Shown here in pieces: positions 1-6,328 of a stretch of 7,513 nt of DNA. The stretch covers positions 1 to 7,513 of the forward strand of contig CAMBGL010000057.1 of the NCBI GenBank assembly GCA_945866155.1, in the 5' to 3' direction. Position numbers and translations under genes: made by a program. Below the pieces are notes generated by a model that was given only the letters and a program-made list of their open reading frames with translations, made no database searches and had not been told where the DNA came from. Positions within the stretch are counted from its first letter, which is position 1, and the number at the start of each line of letters is the position of its first letter. The stretch is from Bifidobacterium breve (lineage in GTDB: Bacteria > Actinomycetota > Actinomycetes > Nanopelagicales > Nanopelagicaceae).

Positions 1-2169
1 AGCCTTCTCGCCCTCGCCTGCAGTTGCCACAACTGTGCCAAGGCCAAATGTGTCATGTGACACACGCTCACCCACCGCTAATTCAATTGAGTTTATTTTC
101 TTTCCTGTTGCTCGTGGAGGCGCAGTAGCAACTGTTCTCGTTTTTTTAATAAGTGATGGTGAGAGCGACGATAATGAAGAATTGCGCCATTCAATTAAAT
201 TTTCAGGAATTTCATCGAGGAAACGAGATGCAGGGTTATATGTTGGCGCACCCCATGACGAGCGATACTCTGCGCGAGAAATATAAAGACGCTCACGTGC
301 ACGTGTTAGGCCAACATATGCAAGTCGACGTTCTTCTTCAATTTCATCTTTCTCACCAAGAGTTCGTGAGTGTGGAAATATTCCATCTTCCATTCCTGTA
401 AGAAAAACAGTGGGAAATTCCAAACCTTTAGCGGTATGTAGCGTCATAAGAGTTACTACGCCACCATGATCTTCACCTTCTGGAATTTCATCTGCATCGG
501 CGACCAATGAAACCTTTTCTAGGAACCCAGCAAGTGAAATCTCTTCGTCTTCACCTAGTTCTTCAATAGGGCGTTCTTCATATTCCATACTCACTGCTAA
601 AAGTTCTTTCATATTTTCAACACGAACTTCATCTTGTGGGTCCGTACTACTAGAAAGTTCGGCAAGGAGCCCTGATTGTTCAAGTACCGCTTCGACAATA
701 ACGGAGGGTCTTGTCTTTGCTTCTACTAAAACATTGAGCGCTATCAGCATGGAAACAAATTCATTTATAGATTGTGCTGCTCGATTAGGAATTCCTGGTG
801 CTTCACTTGCGCGATTGAGTGACTGCCAAAAAGATAAGCCGTTAGCGCTTCCAAATAACTCCACGCACTCTAAGGCACGATCACCAATTCCGCGCTTAGG
901 TAAATTTATAACTCTTCGAATCGAAATTTCATCTTCGAGGTTTGATAGAACACGCAAGTAAGCGAGTAAATCTTTTACCTCTCGGCGTTCATAAAAGCGA
1001 AGTCCACCAACTACCTTGTAAGGCATTGCACTTCTCATGAAGACTTCTTCAAAGACGCGCGATTGAGCATTTGTGCGATAGAAAATCGCTGTATCCCCTG
1101 GTTGTGATAATCCACCCTTTTGTAATTCACGAATCTCATCAGTTACAAATTGAGCCTCATCATGTTCGCTCTCCGCAATGTAGCCAGTCAGTGGTGCACC
1201 TGCCCCTGCCTCTGACCAAAGATTCTTTTCTTTGCGGCTTTCATTCTGCGTAATAACGGCATTGGCTGCATTTAGAATATTTTGTGTTGATCGATAGTTT
1301 TGCTCAAGTAAAACGGTTGTTGCATTCGGATAATCGAGTTCGAATTGCATAATATTGCGAATCGTTGCACCACGAAAACCATAAATTGATTGGTCAGCAT
1401 CTCCCACAACACAGAGTTCAGCAGCAGGAAGTCCTTCAGTTTCGTTTCCAACAAGTTCTTTCACAAGTATGTACTGAGCATGATTTGTATCTTGATATTC
1501 ATCCACTAGAACATGGCGGAAACGAGATCTAAAGCGCGCCTTTGCCTCAGGAAATTGCTGTAGAACTTGAACTGTCTTGAGAATTAGATCATCGAAATCC
1601 ATAGCGTTCGCCTGCTGAAGACGCTTTTGATAAACGCTATAAACATCAGCAACCACTTCTTCAAATTGATTTGATGTGGCATTCACATAATCATTTGGCC
1701 CCATCAACTCATTTTTAGCATTTGAGATCATTGCCTGGAATTGACGTGCTGGATAGCGTTTGGAATCTAAGTTGAGCTCTTTAGCAACAATTGTGATCAG
1801 GCGCAGAGAATCAGCTGAGTCATAGATTGAAAAGGAATTTGAGTATCCAAGGCGATTAGCTTCCTGCCTCAAGAGTCGAACGCAGGCTGAGTGAAATGTG
1901 GATACCCACATTGATTTTGCAACAGGGCCAACGAGATCTCCAACTCGCTCCTTCATCTCTCCCGCTGCCTTATTTGTAAATGTAATAGCCAAAATTTGAT
2001 AAGGGGCAACATTGCGTCGTGACATGAGATACGCAATACGGCGAGTTAGCACTCGAGTTTTTCCTGAGCCAGCACCTGCGACAACAAGTAATGGACCACC
2101 TGCATGGGTAACGGCAGCACTTTGCTGGGGATTTAACCCCGCGAGTAGTGGATCGTTAGACTGATTCAT
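1..2169 (-). CDS. pcrA: ATP-dependent 3'-5' DNA helicase PcrA/UvrD (SF1), C-terminus cut by window edge
   Basis: Reading the minus strand from the ATG at 2169 gives 723 residues without a stop, running off the left edge. SF1A helicase motifs appear in order: Walker A AGAGSGKT (31-38), motif Ia ITFTNKAA (62-69), Walker B/DEYQ within LVDEYQDTN (221-229), motif III GDADQSIYGFRG (256-267), NYRS (291-294), motif V MTLHTAKGLEF (575-585) and motif VI RRLAYVGLTRARERL (614-628). A basic, Ser-rich linker leads to the PcrA-type C-terminal module VGERVSHDTFGLGTVV (699-714), so probably only a few dozen residues are missing. The family unwinds DNA for excision repair, clears RNA polymerase and strips recombinase in the cytoplasm. 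An in-frame TAG lies just upstream of the ATG, and the bases before it are pyrimidine-rich with no Shine-Dalgarno, suggesting leaderless translation. Another UvrD-like paralogue is possible, but the C-terminal module favours PcrA. Confidence 0.95.
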   Translation of the reverse strand, partial: MNQSNDPLLAGLNPQQSAAVTHAGGPLLVVAGAGSGKTRVLTRRIAYLMSRRNVAPYQILAITFTNKAAGEMKERVGDLVGPVAKSMWVSTFHSACVRLLRQEANRLGYSNSFSIYDSADSLRLITIVAKELNLDSKRYPARQFQAMISNAKNELMGPNDYVNATSNQFEEVVADVYSVYQKRLQQANAMDFDDLILKTVQVLQQFPEAKARFRSRFRHVLVDEYQDTNHAQYILVKELVGNETEGLPAAELCVVGDADQSIYGFRGATIRNIMQFELDYPNATTVLLEQNYRSTQNILNAANAVITQNESRKEKNLWSEAGAGAPLTGYIAESEHDEAQFVTDEIRELQKGGLSQPGDTAIFYRTNAQSRVFEEVFMRSAMPYKVVGGLRFYERREVKDLLAYLRVLSNLEDEISIRRVINLPKRGIGDRALECVELFGSANGLSFWQSLNRASEAPGIPNRAAQSINEFVSMLIALNVLVEAKTRPSVIVEAVLEQSGLLAELSSSTDPQDEVRVENMKELLAVSMEYEERPIEELGEDEEISLAGFLEKVSLVADADEIPEGEDHGGVVTLMTLHTAKGLEFPTVFLTGMEDGIFPHSRTLGEKDEIEEERRLAYVGLTRARERLYISRAEYRSSWGAPTYNPASRFLDEIPENLIEWRNSSLSSLSPSLIKKTRTVATAPPRATGKKINSIELAVGERVSHDTFGLGTVVATAGEGEKA

Positions 2170-2222
2170 AGGAAGGGAAGGCTATCTTTAAATGGCCATC
2201 CCGAGATTAGAATCAGCCATTA
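2170..2222. promoter_or_regulatory. Divergent promoter region between pcrA and the PIG-L deacetylase gene
   Basis: This 53-bp gap must hold the start signals of both divergent genes. On the plus strand, TAGAAT at 2208-2213 matches the actinobacterial -10 pattern TAnnnT and would place the transcript start at about 2219-2221, almost on the TTG at 2223. On the minus strand, TAGCCT (2184 to 2179) is a weaker -10 candidate that would start transcription within a few bases of the pcrA ATG. No convincing -35 hexamer is visible for either. An 8-bp palindrome ATGGCCAT lies at 2192-2199, midway between the two candidates, and could bind a dimeric regulator, but this length is common by chance. The assignments are inferences from pattern and position only. 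Confidence 0.4.
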
Positions 2223-2963
2223 TTGAAGGAGAGACTCATCGAACCGATAGCCGATAACGAAATCAAGAAGGTTCTAGTTATCAATGCCCATCCTGATGAC
2301 TCTGACTTTGGCGCTTCGGGAACAATTGCTCAGTGGGTAAAAAAAGGAATTGAAGTCTCTTATGTTTTTTGTACTAATGGTGACCAAGGTGGCGAAGAAT
2401 CTGGAATCGCTAAGGAAGATATGCCAGCTGTGCGTCAGCGTGAACAACGCGCAGCAGGCGCTGCAGTTGGCGTAACAGATATAACTTTCTTGAACTATGT
2501 TGATGGGCACTTAGAAGCAACTCTCAAACTTCGCAAAGACATTGTGCGCCAAATTAGAATCTCTCAACCAGATCGAATGGTCTGCCAAAGTCCTGAGCGA
2601 AATTGGGATCGAATTGGCGCAAGCCACCCTGATCATTTAGCTGCAGGTGAAGCAGCAATTCAAGCTGTTTATCCAGATGCTAGAAACCCATTTGCATTTA
2701 CAGACTTACTCAAGGATGAGGGCCTCAAACCTTGGAGAGTAAAAGAAGTATGGGTGATGGGCTTTGCGACTCCTGATCACTTTGTAGATATCACAGATAC
2801 ATTTGATCTAAAGATGAAAGCTCTGCATTCTCATGCATCTCAGACAGCCCACAATACAGAGCTTGAAAATATGGTCCGAGAATGGGGCCAAAGAAATGCC
2901 GGTGAGGCAGGCTTTGCAGAGGGAAGAATTGCTGAAGCCTTCAAAATAATAAATACAAACTAA
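2223..2963 (+). CDS. PIG-L/LmbE-family zinc-dependent N-deacetylase, substrate unknown
   Basis: The 246-residue product carries the family signature AHPDD (22-26), in which His23 and Asp26 are expected zinc ligands and Asp25 the general base. A second motif HPDH (135-138) would supply the third ligand, His138. A conserved-looking SHASQ lies at 203-207. The family, which includes mycothiol enzymes MshB and Mca and GlcNAc-PI deacetylases, removes acetyl or acyl groups from amino sugars or their conjugates. There is no signal peptide, so it should be cytoplasmic. The sequence around AHPDD (SDFG rather than the ES that I recall in MshB/Mca) argues against calling it a mycothiol enzyme. The only canonical start before the motif is TTG 2223; the next Met is residue 67, beyond the zinc site. 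A good AAGGAG (2226-2231) lies downstream of that TTG, so the true start is uncertain. It ends 1 bp from the convergent cyclophilin gene. Confidence 0.88.
   Translation: MKERLIEPIADNEIKKVLVINAHPDDSDFGASGTIAQWVKKGIEVSYVFCTNGDQGGEESGIAKEDMPAVRQREQRAAGAAVGVTDITFLNYVDGHLEATLKLRKDIVRQIRISQPDRMVCQSPERNWDRIGASHPDHLAAGEAAIQAVYPDARNPFAFTDLLKDEGLKPWRVKEVWVMGFATPDHFVDITDTFDLKMKALHSHASQTAHNTELENMVREWGQRNAGEAGFAEGRIAEAFKIINTN
2226..2240 (+). promoter_or_regulatory. Shine-Dalgarno AAGGAG with an in-frame ATC at optimal spacing
   Basis: AAGGAG at 2226-2231 is followed after six bases by ATC (2238-2240), which is in the reading frame of the deacetylase. No ATG, GTG or TTG lies at a suitable distance downstream. 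Either ATC is a rare start codon, the TTG at 2223 is used on a nearly leaderless transcript and the motif is incidental, or one base of the sequence is wrong. Confidence 0.4.
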
Positions 2964-2972
2964 ATTATTTTG
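2942..2972. terminator. AT-rich inverted repeat spanning both convergent stop codons; possible weak bidirectional terminator
   Basis: CAAAATAAT (2942-2950) is perfectly complementary to ATTATTTTG (2964-2972), giving a 9-bp stem with a 13-base loop. The repeat covers both stop codons (2961-2963 plus, 2967-2965 minus). T-rich stretches follow on both strands. The stem has a single G-C pair, so it is much weaker than a classical intrinsic terminator. No other terminator candidate is apparent at this convergent junction. Confidence 0.3.
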
Positions 2973-3645
2973 TTATTACTTTCTCAATTGCTACTAGTTG
3001 CACAGGAAAACCATCATCTGCATAAACATATTGGCCGTTACCATCGGGTTGAACAGCGCCTAAGCTAGCAATCGAGATCAACGTATCCAGACCAGATGTA
3101 ACCCTGCCCCACACTGTGTAATTTGGTTGAAGAGTAGAGTCACCGAAGACAAAGAAGATTTGGCTTCCATTGGTATTAGGTCCTGAGTTTGCCATTGCGA
3201 CAGTGCCTGCTGGATATGTGATTATTTTGCCAGTTGGTAAATTCTCATCAACATAACCCTTCCATCCTGTTGGGCTACCACTTGCACTCGCTGTTGGATC
3301 TCCACATTGGAGAACAAATAAACCTTGAGTTGTGAGTCTGTGACAGATGCTTTGATCAAAATATCCGGCCTTAGCAAGAGCGGTGAGCGCGGTAATTGTT
3401 ACAGGCGCTTTCTTGCCTACCGTTTCAACAACAATATTTCCGCAATTAGTATAAAAAGTAATTATGCGTGGAAGTGCTTTGAGGCTCTTTGTAGGTTGAG
3501 CAACTCTTTTTGGATCATGAGGAACAGCCTTTGATTTTGTGCACTTGGGTGGCTTTACTTTTGGTTCAGCAGCTAGCGCTGGTGAAGTTGAAAAAATTGA
3601 TGCCAAAAGTGCAACTGTTACTGCAATGCCAATAGTGCGTTTCAT
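2965..3645 (-). CDS. Exported cyclophilin-type peptidyl-prolyl cis-trans isomerase
   Basis: From the ATG at 3645 the product is 226 residues. Residues 1-25 form a Sec signal peptide: KR at 2-3, a hydrophobic core and ALA before a likely cleavage at 25/26. There is no lipobox Cys. A Lys/Pro-rich linker (about 27-60) precedes a cyclophilin domain (about 61-226) that isomerises X-Pro bonds in exported proteins. Alignment by eye with human CypA places Arg55 at R103, Phe60 at F110, Gln63 at Q113 and Phe113 near F164/F165. The MANSGPNTNGSQIFF block (151-165) is diagnostic. CypA Trp121 and His126 are not kept (Leu and Tyr instead), as is common in bacterial members. Cysteines at 35, 68, 101 and 114 could form disulfides outside the cell. 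An in-frame TTG at 3660 would add five residues inside guaA; I prefer the ATG, 1 bp after the guaA stop, because it gives a normal signal peptide. Translation is probably coupled to guaA. Confidence 0.92.
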   Translation of the reverse strand: MKRTIGIAVTVALLASIFSTSPALAAEPKVKPPKCTKSKAVPHDPKRVAQPTKSLKALPRIITFYTNCGNIVVETVGKKAPVTITALTALAKAGYFDQSICHRLTTQGLFVLQCGDPTASASGSPTGWKGYVDENLPTGKIITYPAGTVAMANSGPNTNGSQIFFVFGDSTLQPNYTVWGRVTSGLDTLISIASLGAVQPDGNGQYVYADDGFPVQLVAIEKVITK

Positions 3646-3646
3646 A

Positions 3647-5209
3647 TCATTCCCACTCAATAGTTCCTGGTGGCTTACTCGTGATGTCGAGAACCACTCG
3701 ATTTACTTCGCGAACCTCATTAGTGATCCGCGTTGAAATCTTTTCAAGGACATCATACGGAACTCTTGACCAATCTGCAGTCATTGCATCTTCACTAGAT
3801 ACCGGACGTAACACAATTGGGTGACCATATGTACGTCCATCACCCTGAACTCCCACACTTCTCACATCTGCCAATAAGACAACAGGGCATTGCCAAATAT
3901 CGCGATCTAAGCCCGCTAATTTTAGTTCAGCGCGTGCGATGGAATCTGCATGGCGCAATATTTCTAAGCGCTCTTTGTTGACTGCGCCAATAATGCGAAT
4001 GCCAAGTCCTGGACCTGGGAATGGTTGACGCCACACTATTTCCTCAGGAAGTCCTAACTCAATTCCCACCTGACGAACTTCATCTTTGAATAAAGTTCGA
4101 AGGGGTTCGACCAAAGTAAATTTCAAATCATCAGGTAGGCCGCCAACATTATGGTGTGACTTTATATTTGCTGTACCCGTTCCCCCGCCTGATTCAACTA
4201 CATCTGGATAGAGAGTGCCTTGAACTAAGAATTCAACTTCTCCCCCTGCGGCAATGTCTCGAGCAGCTTTTTCAAATGAGCGAATAAATTCACGGCCAAT
4301 AATTTTGCGCTTTTCTTCAGGGTCAATGACACCTGCAAGTGCATCTAGGAATTGAGAAACAGCATCAATAACGACTAAATCAACACCTGTTGCTGCGACA
4401 AAATCACGCTGAACTTGTTCGGATTCCCCACTACGCAATAATCCGTGATCAACAAATACACATGTGAGTTGTGATCCAACGGCGCGCTGAATAATGGCTG
4501 CTGCAACTGCAGAATCGACGCCACCCGATAATCCGCAAATAACTCTCTTGCTACCAATAACTTCTTTAGCTTTTGCAATTTCATTTTCGGCAATATTCGC
4601 CGTTGTCCATGTTGGTGTGCACCCTGCGATATTGAGTAACCAATTCTTCAAAATTGCTTGACCGTGCTCGGAATGTAGAACTTCTGGGTGGAATTGAACG
4701 CCAGCTAACTTTCCTGATTCATTTTCAAATGCTGCAATCGGTGTATCAGCAGTCGATGCGCAAACCGTGAAACCCGCCGGTGCTTGTGAAACTGCATCGC
4801 CATGTGACATCCATACCTTTTGTTTTTCCGGAATAGATGAAAATATCCTTGTTGATGTTTTCGCAACTAGATCCGTACGTCCAAACTCAGATTTTCCCGT
4901 CTGACTAACGACGCCACCGAGTGCTGCAGCCATCTTTTGAAAGCCATAACAAATACCAAAAATTGGAATACCGAGTTCAAATATCTCTGCATCAAAACTA
5001 GGAGCATTTTCTGCATAGACACTCGATGGTCCACCCGATAAAACAATTGCAGCAGGTGATTTTTCTCTGACTTGGGCTGCAGTAATTGTTGAGGGAACTA
5101 TTTCGGAAAATACATTCGCTTCACGAACTCGACGTGCGATGAGTTGCGCATACTGAGCCCCAAAGTCGACGACAAGTACAGCGCCGCTTTCAGGAACTTC
5201 TTTAGGCAC
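3647..5209 (-). CDS. guaA: GMP synthase (glutamine-hydrolysing)
   Basis: This 520-residue protein, the normal family length, converts XMP, ATP and glutamine to GMP in the cytoplasm. The N-terminal class I glutamine amidotransferase domain (about 10-195) has the nucleophile Cys87 in FGICYG and the His174/Glu176 pair in FHPEV. The PP-loop ATP pyrophosphatase domain follows, with SGGVDS at 228-233 and FVDHGLLR at 252-259. The C-terminal dimerisation and XMP-binding part includes RQPFPGPGLGIRIIG (394-408) and ends in DITSKPPGTIEWE (508-520), the usual conserved tail. The start is GTG 5209, inside the last codons of guaB3: the genes overlap by 8 bases (GTGCCTAA). No Shine-Dalgarno precedes it, so translation probably depends on coupling to guaB3. 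All catalytic residues checked are present. Confidence 0.98.
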   Translation of the reverse strand: MPKEVPESGAVLVVDFGAQYAQLIARRVREANVFSEIVPSTITAAQVREKSPAAIVLSGGPSSVYAENAPSFDAEIFELGIPIFGICYGFQKMAAALGGVVSQTGKSEFGRTDLVAKTSTRIFSSIPEKQKVWMSHGDAVSQAPAGFTVCASTADTPIAAFENESGKLAGVQFHPEVLHSEHGQAILKNWLLNIAGCTPTWTTANIAENEIAKAKEVIGSKRVICGLSGGVDSAVAAAIIQRAVGSQLTCVFVDHGLLRSGESEQVQRDFVAATGVDLVVIDAVSQFLDALAGVIDPEEKRKIIGREFIRSFEKAARDIAAGGEVEFLVQGTLYPDVVESGGGTGTANIKSHHNVGGLPDDLKFTLVEPLRTLFKDEVRQVGIELGLPEEIVWRQPFPGPGLGIRIIGAVNKERLEILRHADSIARAELKLAGLDRDIWQCPVVLLADVRSVGVQGDGRTYGHPIVLRPVSSEDAMTADWSRVPYDVLEKISTRITNEVREVNRVVLDITSKPPGTIEWE

Positions 5210-6314
5210 GATGAATAATTACTTCTACTCGCTGGAAAGATTTCACATCAGAATAACCACATGTAGCCATAGCGCGACGAAGTGCGCCGAATAGATTCAT
5301 AGAGCCATCTGCTGCACTCGAGGGTCCAAGTAATATTTCTTCAAGAGTTCCTGATGTACCAACTGCAACACGTTCCCCACGTGGCAAAACTTGGTGATGC
5401 GCCTCAGATCCCCAGTGCCAACCAAGGCCTGGTGCTTCAACCGCTTTTGCAAGTGGTGATCCCATCATTACTGCATCAGCGCCCATTGCAATTGCTTTTG
5501 CAATATCTCCGCTGCGACCAACTGAACCATCGGCAATAACGTGAACGTAACGCCCGCCAGATTCATCTAGATATTCACGGCGAGCTGATGCCACTTCTGC
5601 AACTGCAGATGCCATTGGAACTTCGATGCCTAAAACTTTACGAGTGGTGTGAGCAGAACCGCCTCCAAATCCAACGAGTACACCTGCAGCACCTGCGCGC
5701 ATAAGGTGAAGCGCACCTGTCGCAGTTGCTACCCCCCCAACAATGACGGGAACGTCGAGTTCATAAATAAATTTCTTAAGATTGAGTGCCTCTGTCTCTG
5801 ATGCAACATGTTCAGCGCTCACAGTCGTTCCACGGATGACGAATATATCGACACCTGCATCAATTACCGCTTTATGAAGTTGAGCTGTGCGCTGTGGTGA
5901 AAGCGAAGCCGCAACAGTTATTCCTGCATCGCGAATCTGCTTGATACGTTCTTTGATAAGAGTTGGTTGAATCGGTGCGCTATAAATTTCTTGCATGCGC
6001 TTTGTCGCATGCTTATCTGGCATCGATGCAATTTCACCTAGAGGAATACGTGGATCTTCATAGCGAGTCCAGAGGCCCTCAAGGTTGAGAACTCCAAGTC
6101 CACCTAATTTTCCAATAGCAATTGCAGTATCGGGTGAGACAACTGAATCCATTGGCGCAGCAAGCATTGGGAGATCAAATTTGTATGCATCTATCTGCCA
6201 CGCAGTTGAAACATCTTCTGGGTCGCGAGTACGACGACTTGGCACAATGGCAATATCGTCAAAAGAATAAGCAGTACGTGCGCGCTTTCCTGGTGCAATT
6301 TCAATATCGCTCAT
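5202..6314 (-). CDS. guaB3: GuaB3, IMP-dehydrogenase/GMP-reductase-family protein of unsettled function
   Basis: The 370-residue product is a TIM-barrel member of the IMPDH/GMPR family without CBS domains, which is normal for GuaB3. Barrel landmarks include APMDSVVSPDTAIAIGKLGG (53-72), the phosphate-binding ADGSVGRSGDIAKAIAMGAD (261-280) and VMMGSPLAKAVEAPG (282-296). The GuaB3-specific C-terminal part contains MNLFGALRRAMATCGYSD (339-356) and FQRVEV (360-365). The loop that holds the catalytic Cys in IMPDH (GSICTTR) reads GSAHTTR here (219-225), with His222 in its place. The Arg-Tyr pair of the IMPDH flap is also not recognisable. Members from Cyanobacteria have, as I recall, been reported to act as IMPDH, while the actinobacterial role is unknown. 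The start is ATG 6314, six bases after a good GGGGAG that overlaps the guaB stop codon. The gene lies 11 bp downstream of guaB and overlaps guaA by 8 bp, so a role in guanine nucleotide balance is a reasonable inference. Confidence 0.93.
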   Translation of the reverse strand: MSDIEIAPGKRARTAYSFDDIAIVPSRRTRDPEDVSTAWQIDAYKFDLPMLAAPMDSVVSPDTAIAIGKLGGLGVLNLEGLWTRYEDPRIPLGEIASMPDKHATKRMQEIYSAPIQPTLIKERIKQIRDAGITVAASLSPQRTAQLHKAVIDAGVDIFVIRGTTVSAEHVASETEALNLKKFIYELDVPVIVGGVATATGALHLMRAGAAGVLVGFGGGSAHTTRKVLGIEVPMASAVAEVASARREYLDESGGRYVHVIADGSVGRSGDIAKAIAMGADAVMMGSPLAKAVEAPGLGWHWGSEAHHQVLPRGERVAVGTSGTLEEILLGPSSAADGSMNLFGALRRAMATCGYSDVKSFQRVEVIIHRA

Positions 6315-6328
6315 GACGGGCTCCCCTA
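6315..6328 (-). promoter_or_regulatory. guaB3 ribosome binding site overlapping the guaB stop codon
   Basis: Read on the minus strand, the TAG stop of guaB (6328-6326) runs directly into GGGGAG (6326 to 6321), which sits six bases before the guaB3 ATG. The shared G and short distance allow a terminating ribosome to reinitiate on guaB3, supporting co-translation of the two paralogues. It also fixes the guaB3 start. Confidence 0.75.

Noticed and set aside
35..1253. Four small plus-strand frames (35-286, 153-401, 734-961, 1071-1253)
   Set aside because: They are antisense to the continuous 723-residue PcrA frame, which contains every helicase motif in order.
1..2169. Possibility that pcrA is a pseudogene
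   Set aside because: The frame is open over all 723 codons from 2169 to the edge with intact motifs; the missing C-terminus is only the window boundary.
2223..2963. Naming the deacetylase as mshB or mca of mycothiol metabolism
   Set aside because: Family motifs fit PIG-L generally, but AHPDDSDFG differs from the AHPDDE pattern I recall for MshB/Mca, and no mycothiol gene is adjacent.
3646..3660. TTG at 3660 as the start of the cyclophilin
   Set aside because: It would add MSGND before a well-formed signal peptide and lie within guaA; ATG 3645 gives the normal basic N-region directly.
4375..4593. A 72-codon minus-strand frame within guaA, along with other small frames inside guaA, guaB3 and pcrA
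   Set aside because: All are out of frame with strongly recognisable conserved genes and have no ribosome binding site or domain of their own.
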